This document shows, in pieces, positions 45,406-55,791 of a stretch of 64,000 bases of DNA; position 1 is the stretch's first letter, and every line of letters starts with the position of its first letter. The stretch covers positions 1,382,505 to 1,446,504 of the forward strand of contig JNVV01000003.1 of assembly GCA_000733355.1 (NCBI GenBank). Direction: 5' to 3'. The notes beneath the pieces are model-generated. The model was given only the letters and a program-made list of their open reading frames with translations, was not told the origin of the DNA and made no database searches. This stretch comes from Falciphora oryzae. Its lineage: Eukaryota; Ascomycota; Sordariomycetes; Magnaporthales; Magnaporthaceae. A program made the position numbers and the translations under genes.

Positions 45406-46577
45406 ATGGTGAAGGCAACTGAAGATGCGCCAGCCACAGGTAGGTAATATCATTAAAAAAAAAAAGCTTTTGTTCTGGCAAACTGCCTACTGGCTACACC
45501 TGTCGCATGCCGCGCCCCTGCCTCATGACGGCTTGGAATGCTCATAACTAACCGACGCCCGCGTCCGCGCATCACCACAAAAAAGGCGCGCAGGCCGATG
45601 CCCAGGAGGCGGCGGCGGCGGACTACGACGACAGCCTAGACACCATCGTGGGCTGGAACATCAACCGCAAGGACAGCACCGTGACCCTGACCACGAAGCG
45701 CTCGACCGACGACACGCAGCGAGAGGTGCCCGAGGAGTGGATACAGCGCATCAACGAGCAGAAGCTGATGGACTACTGGGGGTCGTTCAAGAAGGCGCGC
45801 GAGGTCACCATCAAGTGCGCCACCTATCGCGTCTTCCGGATCCTGGGCCACAGGCCGGGCAAGGCGCCCAGGCTGCTGATACACTGGGTCGGCTACACGG
45901 CCGACCCCAAGGATGGGTCCGCCAGCTGGGAGCCGCTCGACGTCATACTCCGGTCCAGCGAGGCGCTCGTGCTCGACTACCTGCGCGCCAACGGCCTGAC
46001 CAGGCAGCTCACGCCCAAGAAGCGGGGTCTCGGCGCCGCAGCAGCAGCAGCAGCCGGCAACGCAACCACAGCCACGACCACTGCCGGTCGCGGCCGCCGG
46101 GCCAGGACGAGCTCGCCGTCTGCGCCCAACGGCGCTACGACGGCAGCAACAACACCAGCGACGACGTCCAGGAAGCGGCGCGCCAACTCGGAGGCGCCGC
46201 CCGCGAAGCGCGCGCGCAAGAGCGACGGCGGCGGCGTCGCCAGGGAGGAGCAGTCGTCGCTGCTGGAGAAGGACGGCGGCGGTGGCAACTCGGACCCTAA
46301 TAGGCTGGCGCTGGTAAGGGTCCCGGCCAAGAGGGGGAGGCCGAGCCTGACCTCCAGGGCCGCCGCCGCGGCAGCATCATCCAAGGCGGTCACCGCGGCC
46401 TCATCGAGGCAACCGAGGACCCCGGCGGCGTCGGCGCAGAGCAGCGGGCTGTTCAGGCTAGATTTCAGCATCGGCGGCATCCCGCACAAGGACATCCAGG
46501 CGCTGCTCAAGCTCGCCACGGAGCTGACGGCGCAGGGGAATTCGGTGTCGGTCAGCACAAAGGTCACGCCGCTGTGA
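45406..46577 (+). CDS. chromodomain protein with basic, low-complexity tail
   Basis: Two exons (45406-45439, 45586-46577) give 341 residues. A chromodomain spans about residues 92-145 (YRVFRILGH...HWVGY...SWEPLDVI). The aromatic cage positions appear filled by Tyr92, Trp112 and Tyr115, so methyl-lysine binding is plausible. A preceding segment (residues 31-76, IVGWNINRKD to MDYWGSF) looks like a second, diverged chromo-like fold. The tail is rich in Ala, Thr and Lys/Arg, with likely nuclear localisation signals (RKRR, KRARK) and an AT-hook-like KRGRPS. It ends in a short ordered segment (LFRLDFSIGGIPHKDIQALLKLATEL). The acceptor (aaaaaag) is the one that keeps phase; an intronic actaac branch motif supports it. 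The histone mark recognised is unknown. Confidence 0.8.
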
Positions 46578-49291
46578 TGTCGGCGGTGACGGGCGATTGG
46601 GTGTGTGGGTCGGGGGCTTGATGGTGGTTTGTGGTTGTGGCGGTGACGATGCCCTCCCGGCCGTTGACTTTTTTGATTTTCTGGCGCCCATGCCCGGCCG
46701 GCCTCGGGAATACAAGGCTCATGGTGGACTGGTAAAATTTCTGTTCGGGACAGGGGGGGTTTGGGGGCTTCTCATCCATGGTCTCGGTCTTTTTTCCCTC
46801 ACTTATCATTACCTATGTTATTACTACTAACCCTTGACCCCTTTCTTTACTGTTGTTTCCCGTCCTCTGGTGGGCCTATCGGCTTCGAGGGACGGGGCCC
46901 ATTCTGTGTCTTTTTTTGCTGATGCCGGGAGTATTGGGAGCGATATTGCCGTAGAGTCGTGGGGCCGGGGTCTCTGAGGATATCAAATCTGGCGGGCGCG
47001 GCAACCTTGCTGTTTCTGCGGGGACCAAAGCTGCGCGCAAACCTGGCTTCGTTTCTAGGGATCTTCTCGTTTCTCGCCTTCCTTCTTGCTGTCCGCCCCC
47101 TTCGGTCGCATCGTCTGTGCATTGCTGTAGGTATTTTGCCGCTGGCGGGGTGTGGAAGAATTCTGGGCGCTTTTCTCGGGACAGCCGTTTCCGCCCTCTG
47201 CGCCTCCTATGCGTGTGTGTTTGTTTCACACACACCCCCTTTGACGCCGCCACTGCTGTGACAGGTCTGTCAAGTTTTGGGAGGCGTCGTCGCTCGTGGA
47301 TCGCCTGCTCATGACTTGTGTCCTGGCGGTTTCCTGCCCGGAATGTTTCGTTCCCGGACCCCTAGCCAGCCCTCCTGCCATGTCTTGGCGGCGGATGGCT
47401 GTTTGGCTGTCGCATTTTCCATTCTCGTTCGTTCGGGCCCCGCAGGGCTGTGCAGTGAGTGTCCTGTCAGTTCGAGCGTCAGCGGCAATAGCGGCGGCAG
47501 CGGCGGCACGGTGGTTTGTTGCGCTGAGCGGGCCCCTCGTCAGAGCGCGGCAGCACCGTGCCATGCTGCCCCCCCTGGTCGCCCATCAAACACCGAGTGC
47601 GCCCGCCGGACCAGGCTTTTTCACGACTCCAACCTTTCAACACACGATGCTTTGTGCAATGCACACACACCTTCCCTGCCTCCTCGCCTTGGCACGTACC
47701 CGGATGTGCTCGCTCCCCGGATTTTCGGATCTCCTTACGGCGGGCAGCTATGAGCACAAACGGCAAATCGTTTCCATGCTCCCTGTTGCCGCCCGGATTT
47801 TCTATCTGTCATGTCCGGCGCCTGTCCACCCTCCGACTCCTTGGCTGCGCGCTGAGCTGTAACACATAGGGGCTACTTACCTGCCTCGGCGGAAAGACCG
47901 GACGAGATGGCACGACTCGAAGACGTCGGACCTAACTCGAACAGCTTTAAGCTGCAAGCCCACGGTCCTCGTGCCTAGAAGATTCCGTGTAGGACTGACA
48001 GCGAACCGTCCGGTAATCCCGGTGACATCGGGCGACTGATTTGGACGGAATATGTCATTGTAATTTCGTCGCCCCTGAGGCTGCCTGTCTGTCAAATTTT
48101 GGCACCTAATTTGACACGCCCGACCGGTGCACGCCGAGATCAGTTTGATATCGATCTTTGCGCAACATGACTGCTCGAATAGGGAGGGGGCACGACCTTG
48201 GTAAACCCCGGCTTCCAGAGCGATCTCACATGCACGAGCAGCATGGAGGCCCAACTCTCCCCAATTACCGCGCAAGGCGGGCACGGATGCGGTAGTGCTC
48301 CACTGTAGTTCCAGGGCCTGCCTGCTGTCTTGCGCAGTTCCAGGCTCGCAGGCCCCATCCGGCACCGCCACCCAGCATGACAGCCAGGGTCTGGGAGCTC
48401 TGAGGTTATCGTGGATAGCATTCTTCCCGTCCCTCGAAAGCGGGCGGGCAGGAAGCGGGTGGGGCGCTGGGCCCCGTTTTGGTGCGGCTCTCGCGGAAGC
48501 GCGAGTTGCGATTGGCTCTCGGGGATTTTCACGACCAAGAGGTGCCATCGTGTTCGTCCTCCACAAACAATTGACGGCGCCCCGGTTTCGTTTTCTCGCC
48601 TCCCCGACGACGGGAGCGATTGGCCAACCAGCAGAAACCCACCCCCAGGCTGGGGCCCGGCTCTTGCCCTTGTTTGGTGATCGCCTCAGGGTCCCAAGGG
48701 GATCCAGAGGGGGGGATCCATTCCAGCCAAGAGCTGCTCTCCCGCGATCTCCCTCGAGAATGCGATAGGCTGATCAGAGTGGATGGGGACCCTCAGTGAG
48801 GGTCTCGACTCTTGGGCCACCTCTTGGCCTGCCGAGCTCCCGCCTCCTCCAGGGGTGGGTGCAAGGTCTGCGGGTTCGTGATGTTTTCTGTTTGAGCCTC
48901 GTTTCCCTCGACCCCCTGCAACGCCCGCGTCTGCAAACGGAAGTGCGGCAGGCAGCCTGTGCAGCGTGCGCGACATGTTGGTCGTCTGGTGTCTGGGCAC
49001 GCCAACTTGGCTGGCGAGAGCCCTCACTTCGTGGGCGTCGTGCCCAGCCTCAGCTGGATATATAAGGACGAGTCCTGGCGCCCTCAAGTTCGTCAAACTT
49101 CTCTTATCCTCATCACCAACCAACACAACCTCTTCATTCATCCTCTTCTCTTCTTCTTCATCAGGACAGGCTTCCGGTTTCTCTTACAATCCATATTAAA
49201 CATATTTCTCCACGGCCCGGTGCCTTTGCCTATAGCCACGACTTTCCTGTCACACTCCATTTTCACTTAATCCTCCTCCACAACTCTCAAA
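46578..49291. other. long intergenic region without supported genes
   Basis: About 2.7 kb. Several open frames up to 229 codons (for example 47877-48566 on the minus strand) show no domain, start context or splice logic. The last part is the promoter of the Egh16-like gene, with a TATATAAG at 49059-49066 and a pyrimidine-rich leader (ttcttcttcttc near 49150). An undetected noncoding transcript is possible. Confidence 0.4.
49059..49066 (+). promoter_or_regulatory. TATA box of the Egh16-like gene
   Basis: TATATAAG lies about 225 bp before the start codon and is followed by a pyrimidine-rich leader. Highly expressed secreted-protein genes of fungi often have this arrangement. Confidence 0.5.
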
Positions 49292-50164
49292 ATGCGCTCC
49301 AACACCATCATCTCCGCCTTCCTCCTGGCCGGTGCTGAGCTCGTCGCGGGCCACGCTGCTATCGTCGCTGCTACCGGTGACGCCGGTGGCTCTGGCATGG
49401 CCCTTGGTATTGATACCGCCACCCCCCGTGATGGAACCCGCCGCAACCCCTTCCAGCAGGACGCCACCCGCTTCAAGGGCGCCGCCGCCGCAACTGTCGG
49501 CGAGACCCTGGCGGGCGGTACCAACAACATCGCCGCCGGCACCACCGCCATCATGGCCGAGACCGGCGACCAGCTTCCCCAGGTCTCCGCCGGTGGCGAG
49601 CTCACCATGACCCTGCACCAGGTCAACGCTGACGGTGGCGGCCCCTACACCTGCTCCATAAACTCGGACGCTACCGCCCAGCAGTGGACCCCCATCACGG
49701 TCAAGACGACGCCCCCCGGCCAGAACTCCCGCAACCGCCAGGGCGCCGCCACCGACTTCCCTCTTGTTGCCTCCATCCCCGCGAACGCGGCTTGCACCGG
49801 CAGCGTGGCTGGCCAGGAGAACGTCTGCCTCGTCCGCTGCCAGAACGCGGCCCGTGCTGGCCCCTTCGGTGGTATTGTTCCCTTCCAGATCGCTGGCGCA
49901 GCCGAGGCCGCACCCGCAGCCGGTGCCGGAGCCGAGCCCGGGGCTGAGGCCCCTGCCGCTGGTGGAAACGCTACCGCTCCCGCCCCCGCTCCCGCCAGGG
50001 CTGCCAAGGGCGCCAAGGCCGCCAAGGCCAAGGCTAACGCCAAGGCCAACAAGGCCGCTGCCGCCCGCGCCAACCTTGCCCGCGAGATCCTCCGCCGGGA
50101 GGCCCTCCTCCGCAAGGTCCTCAAGCGCCAGTCGGTCGAGGAGGACGAGGATGAGGAGGAGTGA
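49292..50164 (+). CDS. Egh16/Gas1-like secreted protein
   Basis: A single exon encodes 290 residues. A signal peptide ([20 protein letters not shown]) is followed by [20 protein letters not shown] and the [20 protein letters not shown] block. This is the pattern of the Egh16-like family, which includes appressorium-expressed proteins (Gas1/MAS-type) of plant-pathogenic fungi that contribute to host penetration. Four cysteines (YTCSI, AACTG, NVCLVRC) probably form two disulphides. Cleavage after Gly20 would leave His21 as the mature N-terminus. The C-terminus is unusual: an Ala/Pro linker, a Lys/Ala-rich helix, a KRQ site and an acidic end. The leader has a strong TATA box. Role in this organism is unknown; saprotrophs also carry family members. 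Confidence 0.88.
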   Translation: MRSNTIISAFLLAGAELVAGHAAIVAATGDAGGSGMALGIDTATPRDGTRRNPFQQDATRFKGAAAATVGETLAGGTNNIAAGTTAIMAETGDQLPQVSAGGELTMTLHQVNADGGGPYTCSINSDATAQQWTPITVKTTPPGQNSRNRQGAATDFPLVASIPANAACTGSVAGQENVCLVRCQNAARAGPFGGIVPFQIAGAAEAAPAAGAGAEPGAEAPAAGGNATAPAPAPARAAKGAKAAKAKANAKANKAAAARANLAREILRREALLRKVLKRQSVEEDEDEEE

Positions 50165-50947
50165 GCACCTCTTCCTCGACTGGTGTAGTTTTTTCTGAGA
50201 GTAATTTCACGATACCATGACACGGCATACACGAGGTCCTGTTTAGACGGAAAAAAAAAAAGGAGGAAGGATATCCCCGGAACGCCCCTCACGGCGCCCG
50301 GGGCCCCGTGGATGTGCGCAGGAATGGTCATCCGCTCGGCCGGACCGTGGAGACGCCACAAGGTTAATAAGACGCGGCCACAACGAGCGTCGGGCGCGTG
50401 CCAGTCACCGCAGCCCTTGGATACGGATACCCAGCGAGACCTTGGGGTTTCTGAGTCCCCATGGCTGGGAAGCATTATACCCCTTTGGAAGACATGCCCG
50501 AGACAGTGGGATTTTCCATATTGTAACATTAGAGTATAGGATGAATGAAGCGTTGGTGATCGACTTTCTTGGTTTTTGTGAAGTGTGCAGCTATCGCAAG
50601 TGACTTCAATGCTAATACCACCGCGAAACCACATCCAGCTTGTTCTTTCCAAACACTTTGCCTGTCAGACAGGTGAGACCCAGAGGTGGCCCCTTGGAAC
50701 CGCCACATGCAGGTGTTCAAACGTTTTGACTTATCAGATGAACGCCCCTTGTCCGTCAACACCGTCAGTGGTGGACCACCCTGAGGATTGAAAAGCTCTT
50801 CCATCTCATCTGCCCCATCAAACCCTAAGCCCTACGCTGGGTGGAACGGGGCTTATAAATCAGGAACTTCTCGACCCCGTCGCCAAACGAGTCGTGTCAG
50901 CCATATGCCATACCCGCGGCGCCATGCCCTCAACGGCTTTCCAGTCA
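50165..50947. other. intergenic region between the Egh16-like gene and tRNA-Leu
   Basis: About 780 bp with the 3' flank of the Egh16-like gene, including a short A run near 50250. No further gene is supported. Confidence 0.45.
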
Positions 50948-51043
50948 GGCAAGATGGCCGAGTTGGTTATGGCGTAGGATTAAGGTGGTAATCACAGTCT
51001 TCCTATGGAGAAATCCGCGTGGGTTCAAGTCCCACTCTTGTCA
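50948..51043 (+). tRNA. tRNA-Leu(AAG) with intron
   Basis: The acceptor stem pairs GGCAAGA (50948-50954) with TCTTGTC (51036-51042), including one G-U pair. Box A (TGGCCGAGTTGG) and box B (GGGTTCAAGTCCC) are clear. The anticodon stem is TAGGA/TCCTA around a loop reading TTAAGG, anticodon AAG, with an intron of about 14 nt after position 37. The extra arm (TGGAGAAATCC) is long, as in leucine tRNAs. Confidence 0.9.
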
Positions 51044-51123
51044 AACATCGTTTTGGTTTTTGCTCTCCTGTCGCCTTGGTTGACCTTTGTGCTCCCGTGG
51101 CATGCACGTGTGGCGTTTTAACA

Positions 51124-51145
51124 GCTGTTAGAGAGAGAGAGAGAA
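51124..51145. repeat. (GA)n microsatellite
   Basis: A short run of about eight GA units downstream of tRNA-Leu(AAG). Confidence 0.8.
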
Positions 51146-51291
51146 GGAGCAAATAGGGCTTGGCTGTGGCAGCTTCTATGTGTCCATATTTTGGTTCAAA
51201 TGTGACAGGCACGGCAAAAGGAAAAAGTGGCGAGTCGGATCAGGGGCTACTAACAAAAACGTAATGTCCAGCGTTCAAACATAAACACGGA

Positions 51292-51395
51292 CGACAACGA
51301 CAAGATTCGAACTTGTGCGGCCGAAGCCATTAGATCGCTCAGAAACCGTGATTTCCGGTTCGAGTCTAACCCATTAACCACTCTGGCACGTTGCC
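51292..51395 (-). tRNA. tRNA-Ser(CGA) with intron
   Basis: On the minus strand the acceptor stem pairs GGCAACG with CGTTGTC. Box B reads AGTTCGAATCT. The anticodon stem TTAGA/TCTAA encloses CTCGAA, anticodon CGA, interrupted after position 37 by an intron of about 23 nt. The long extra arm (TGGCTTCGGCCG) is typical of serine tRNAs. Confidence 0.9.
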
Positions 51396-51830
51396 TGACG
51401 CCCATTGGATGGCGTCAGGAGCTTGCGAGTGCGTCCATCAGCGACGCTTCTCCACCAGACAGCTTCAAACGCTGTTGGAGTCGAGCGAGTGGGGGCGTTG
51501 TGTCTAGAATTTTCAGTCGAGCTCCCACCAAGACTTCCACCCTCAGCACCAAAAAACATCAGCAAATAATGCCGGCCGTGGGTTGAGAAGTGATTCTTGG
51601 GTAATAAACATGACGTTAATCTTACGACACAGCCTTTCTGGGTCCCGCCAGCTCGTTTCCTTATCTAGGGCGCGCGAGCACTGAGGGGGATGGCGGGTTT
51701 TGGAATCAGTGCGACTGTCGCCTTTTTTTCAATCACCTACCTCTTGGGCGTCGTTGTTACTGAGCGTTGCGCCCGCTCTGCTACACACATCTCCGAATCA
51801 GCCCTCCTGCCATTCTCATCAGCAGTCACC
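51396..51830. promoter_or_regulatory. upstream region of the methyltransferase
   Basis: No separate gene is seen. An open frame from 51690 continues in frame into the methyltransferase and would add 47 hydrophobic residues, but the better start context is at 51831. Confidence 0.35.
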
Positions 51831-52481
51831 ATGCCCAGCGATTTCGACAAGAAGGAGTACTGGCACGACCGCTTCTCCTCGGAGACCGAGTTCGAATGGC
51901 TCGCCCCGTCCGCAACTCTCATGAACGTGATAGAGCCGTACCTCTCGCGCCTCCCCGAGACGGCCCGCATCCTGCATTTGGGCTCGGGAACGAGCGATTT
52001 GCAAAACCACCTGCGGTCGCGCGGCTTCCTGGACGTCACTAACGTCGACTACGAGCCGCTGGCCCTCGAGCGCGGGAGGCAGCTCGAGGCGCGCGCGTTC
52101 GGCGGCGACGTCAGGACTAGCTACCTCGTTGCCGACGTCACCCGGCCGGACCTCGCCGCCCGGCTCTGCGGCGGCGATGCTGCCTCTCGCCCGTTCGACC
52201 TGGTCATCGACAAGAGCACCGCCGACGCTGTCTCGTGCGGCGGCGACGAGGCGCTGCTGGCCATGCTGGTCGGCGTCAGGGGCTGCATGGCGGACTCGGG
52301 CCGGTGGATCTCGCTCAGCTACTCGGCGACGCGCTACCGCCGCGACGGGCTCCCGTTCCACGTCGAGGTCATGGACAGGCTGCCCACGGCCAAGCTCAAG
52401 GAGAACGACCCCGACATTTTTCACTGGGCCTACCTGCTCAGTCCGCGGAACATCGGGGGGATCTCCTCCCGTTTGAGTTGA
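51831..52481 (+). CDS. class I SAM-dependent methyltransferase (eEF1A-KMT/METTL13-like)
   Basis: A single exon encodes 216 residues. It begins MPSDFDKKEYWHDRFSSE and has an FEWL segment, as in the small eukaryotic lysine methyltransferases related to EFM4/METTL13. SAM-binding motif I is ILHLGSGTSDL, the acidic post-I residue lies in NVDYEP, and PFDLVIDKSTADAV is the motif IV region. It probably methylates a protein lysine in the cytosol, but the substrate cannot be read from sequence. The start at 51831 follows cagtcaccATG; a longer in-frame start at 51690 would add a hydrophobic N-terminus. Confidence 0.82.
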   Translation: MPSDFDKKEYWHDRFSSETEFEWLAPSATLMNVIEPYLSRLPETARILHLGSGTSDLQNHLRSRGFLDVTNVDYEPLALERGRQLEARAFGGDVRTSYLVADVTRPDLAARLCGGDAASRPFDLVIDKSTADAVSCGGDEALLAMLVGVRGCMADSGRWISLSYSATRYRRDGLPFHVEVMDRLPTAKLKENDPDIFHWAYLLSPRNIGGISSRLS

Positions 52482-52619
52482 TGCACAAGTTCTGGATTGT
52501 CTAGCTAATTGAATAATTAATTACATCTTTCCAAGATCCTGGCTTCCGTGTTGAGGGTGGTTGCCGTGCCATGCTTCTTGCTACAATTTTCGTCGTCCAG
52601 CCAAATGCCGACTCATAGC

Positions 52620-52645
52620 AAAAAAAAAAAAAAAAAAAAAAAAAA
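52620..52645. repeat. long A tract
   Basis: An uninterrupted run of about 25 A in the 3' flank of the methyltransferase gene. No target duplication was found beside it, so it is not clearly a retroelement tail. Confidence 0.8.
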
Positions 52646-52692
52646 TGAAGCTGAGGCCAAGTAGTAGGAGGTCATCATTATCTCGACCTCCA

Positions 52693-53517
52693 TCAACGCA
52701 GCCGCGGCTTGCCACCAAGCAGGCGCCAATACTCCGCCATGAGCTTCCTCAGGTCCACGCCCAGGAGGTCGGCACGCACCTCGGTGGTGCCGGCGTACCC
52801 GCAGTACTCGACCTCGATGGCCAGCTCCCACCTGCCCTGGGCGCTCCGCAGGAGGGGCGGGTACCACAGCGCGAAGACGTCGGACTCGTGGCCGGTGCCC
52901 TCGAGGGCCGCCTCGCGCCCGCCCGCGGGGTGCCTCCGCCAGTAGTCGAGCAGCATGTCCGGGTGGTGGCGGTGCATCGCCTCCTCAGGCTCCCACGTGT
53001 TTGCGCGGCGGAGCCCCCGGTTCCACAGGACCAGCATCACGACCTCGTCCGTCTCGTCGCGGACCTTGTGGTTGATGATGCCGGCGACGCCGCGCGTGTC
53101 GGCCGGCTTCTGTGGCGAGCCGTCGGCGTGGCACGGGACCTTGCCCCTGTCCAGCCACGAGGCGTAGAGGAGGCGGCGTCTGCCGCTGGGGTCCGGGACC
53201 GGGGAGGGGCCTTGCTCGTCCTTGTCGCTTTCTGTCTCTTGCTTCGCTGGAGCTGTTCTCGTGTCAGCCTGGAAAAGTATTACACTCTGAGCATCAGTGA
53301 CAGAAAACGAGACAAGTAGCGGGTTTCATGGCGGTGAGGGGCTCACGTTCAAAAGGAAGAGAGTTCAAGCTCAATGACTGTGCTAAGTTGAGAGGGTTTA
53401 AGTGCTTGCACGAGGTGTCGGGAAGGCCATGAGCTCACCCTTACTAGGCGTGCCAGCGTCCTGGCCGCCGCTCTCCTCCTCACGGGGAGGAAGCCCGCGC
53501 ACAAGCTTCTTTGGCAT
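52693..53517 (-). CDS. small chromodomain-like protein
   Basis: Two exons (53517-53439, 53252-52693) give 212 residues. A chromodomain-like segment runs from RGVAGIINHKVRDETDEVVMLVLW through NTWEPEEAMHRHHPDMLLDYW. The TWEPEE core is well preserved, but two aromatic cage positions are not: Val replaces the first Tyr and Arg the last. A second segment (VEYCGYAGTTEV to LRKLMAEYWRLLGG) may be a diverged copy. The N-terminal 55 residues are charged and disordered. The first exon and the splice acceptor (aacag|CTCC) rest only on phase, and a neighbouring AG is possible. It is the second chromo-type gene in 8 kb. Recognition of methylated histone is uncertain given the altered cage. Confidence 0.65.
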
Positions 53518-54207
53518 GTTGGGATGTCTCTGGTACTGATCACAGCCCAGTCTTCTAATTCATTGAGAGAATACTGAGATACGGATGATTCTACGGATGT
53601 TGAGGCAGGACAGAAGAGGACCCTTTGGCGCTTATAATGCAGGTATTCTGGGGGCCAGTTTGCACCCAAACAAGCAGAATAGTGCATACATGGAAACCGA
53701 CGGAAGATGCAGAGGTGCTGATGGAAACACCCTCCCTTGGATAGATGTGTTTGGTTCGAGACGGCCGGATCTCCAACTGAATACCGGTGGCAGGGCCACA
53801 CGCAAACAGCACCTCTGGGGATCATGTTATGCTCATCTGTGAGAAACACAAATATAAAAATGCATGTGCGGTTTATTGACGCCGGCAAGCAACCATAGTT
53901 GCTTCCCACTCCAGGCTTAGAATAAACATATTGATGCCCCAGCCATGATTTCTTCCTACCCGCCTTTTCACTCTGCTACTTCAGCCGCGCGGTCTATCAG
54001 TGTCGTTTTACATGCTCCCGTCTCCTAATGATCCCTTCTATCTGCTGGTTTACTTGCTCACCACCGCGACAACGCCCTATACCTTGACGACCATTGATGC
54101 TTGCCGGACTGGCTGGGCCATGACTGACTGTGGGGTCAAGGGGGTCCGACCCACCCCATCCCTGATGAGCGGGCGCCCCAGCCCCGGCAAACACCCAACG
54201 AGGATAG
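53518..54207. other. intergenic region before tRNA-Gln
   Basis: About 690 bp. It contains the upstream region of the minus-strand chromodomain-like gene and the 5' flank of tRNA-Gln. Nothing else is supported. Confidence 0.4.
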
Positions 54208-54293
54208 GGTCGTATAGTGTAGTTGGTTATCACATCAGGTTCTGATTCACGGATCGTCTCCTGATGACCTGGGTTCGAATCCCAGTATGACCT
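54208..54293 (+). tRNA. tRNA-Gln(CTG) with intron
   Basis: The acceptor stem pairs GGTCGTA with TATGACC. Box A (TAGTGTAGTTGG) and box B (GGGTTCGAATCCC) are clear. The anticodon stem TCAGG/CCTGA encloses TTCTGA, anticodon CTG, with an intron of about 13 nt after position 37. Confidence 0.92.
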
Positions 54294-54773
54294 TTTGCTC
54301 CAGCCGATGGAGGCGAGGGTGGTTTCCTTTTTTGGTATAGCACGGCCGGAACACTAGCACCTAACCTACATCTTTACTTGCTAGGGAAGCAGAGCACGTT
54401 GCCAGCGGGGTAGAATACCAGGTTGCAGTTCATCATCTGGAAATGCGAGACGAGCAGACGAAGCTCGCACATTCCGTTTTTGCTTCTCCCTTGGGCTCTT
54501 GGTCGCGACGCCTTGCCCAGCCCGGCGTGTCATTCTCGAATGTCCACTTGCTCGGTCCATGACATGTGAACATGAAAATTTTCCTTGGGGCTGTGGGCCG
54601 GGTCCACGGAGAGGAGGACGGCAAGGACGGGACTCCCTGCCTTCCTTAGGGCTCGCCCTTTCGCCTCGCCCCCTTTTGGCCGCCAGAGCTACTTACATGG
54701 CGAAGCTCTCGCGGATCCGAGCTGGAGCTACAAGAGACCGATGGGGTCCCTGGAGGAACATCCATTCACACGG
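54294..54773. other. spacer between tRNA-Gln and tRNA-Leu
   Basis: About 480 bp without a supported gene or repeat. A T run (ttttgctcc) follows tRNA-Gln within a few bases and could act as a Pol III terminator. Confidence 0.4.
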
Positions 54774-54902
54774 GGCAGGATGGCCGAGCGGTCTAAGGCG
54801 CTAGCTTCAGGACGGCCTTACGACGAGAGGTTCGCCTTTCCGAGGGTTGTGCTTGTTCTGCTAGTCACGCAAGTGGCGTGGGTTCGAATCCCACTTCTGT
54901 CA
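54774..54902 (+). tRNA. tRNA-Leu(CAG) with long intron
   Basis: The acceptor stem pairs GGCAGGA with TTCTGTC. Box A is TGGCCGAGCGG and box B is GGGTTCGAATCCC. The anticodon stem CTAGC/GCTAG encloses TTCAGG, anticodon CAG, and an intron of about 45 nt follows position 37. The extra arm CACGCAAGTG is of leucine type. Confidence 0.92.
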
Positions 54903-55110
54903 TGTTACCTTTGTTTTTGCTGGAAACAAGCAGGGGGTGTTTTATTATGTGCGTGGTGATAAGTTTGCCTGTTGCAAACGTTTCCCGTTTTTCTTTCTAT
55001 AAAGAGTTTGGCTTGCAAAAGGGAAAGTAGATTGGAAGAAAATTGTGGTTAAAATAAGAAGAAAAAAACAAAAGAAGAAACAAGTACATTCCGAAGAATG
55101 CTGTTGTGCA

Positions 55111-55197
55111 CGCCCCAGGCGGGATTCGAACCCGCAGCCTTGGGATTATATAGCAGATATAAAAGTCCCACGCTCTGACCAGTTGCGCTACCAGGGC
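55111..55197 (-). tRNA. tRNA-Lys(TTT) with intron
   Basis: On the minus strand the acceptor stem pairs GCCCTGG with CTGGGGC (with G-U pairs). Box B is GGGTTCGAATCCC. The anticodon stem TGGGA/TCCCA encloses CTTTTA, anticodon TTT, with an intron of about 12 nt (AT-rich) after position 37. Confidence 0.9.
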
Positions 55198-55791
55198 TGT
55201 GTGTTTTCCGACCTGGTTTGGTGTGACTTTATTCCACTTTGCAGGTCCAATGTGGGGAATATTGCGTGTTTTCCCCATTTTTGGCTGACTGGAATGCATT
55301 TCTAAAAATAACGTCGTAGCTTTCGACGGGGATGACGAAATCGTTGCATTTGCTCAGCTTGTGGAGGGGTTCATGCCTGTGAATGCAGGATGTCTCAGCG
55401 GCACAAAGCTCGTTCGTTCTCGGAGAATCGCCTACTCAGCGGGTCAACACCAGCTGGGTGACTTCGTGAAGTAAAGTTTGCGCGGGAGGTGTGTGTTCCA
55501 CACCCTCCACGTTTGGGCGACGAGTGGCGGACGTGCTTGCACCATCTTGGCGTGATTCCAGTCTAGCCAGCCAACTTGGCTGATGACGCATGCTGGTGGG
55601 CTGGAGCTGCTATGTCAAGCCCACCAGACCCAAACTTGGGACCACGAGCGGTCAACAAACGCCCCTCACCTTACCCTTTAGAAGCTCCTAGTTTATTCCG
55701 GGGGTATTGATACTCGTCAACGGATTCGGGACAGGACCGACTCGCGGGCGCGTGACATCTTGCTGTCAGACTTCGATCACTCGTGGCGAAG
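55198..55791. promoter_or_regulatory. upstream region of the GH64 gene
   Basis: About 590 bp between tRNA-Lys and the glucanase. No gene or clear TATA box is seen. Confidence 0.35.

Noticed and set aside
47877..48566. Minus-strand open frame of 229 codons in the long intergenic region
   Set aside because: No domain, no supporting introns and no promoter signal; kept only as a possible noncoding or unknown region.
51690..51830. Longer N-terminus for the methyltransferase
   Set aside because: The extra 47 residues are hydrophobic and not typical of this soluble family, and the ATG at 51831 has a better context.
52620..52645. Long A tract as the tail of a LINE or SINE
   Set aside because: No target-site duplication and no upstream element sequence were found; the same holds for the A tract near 40345-40368.
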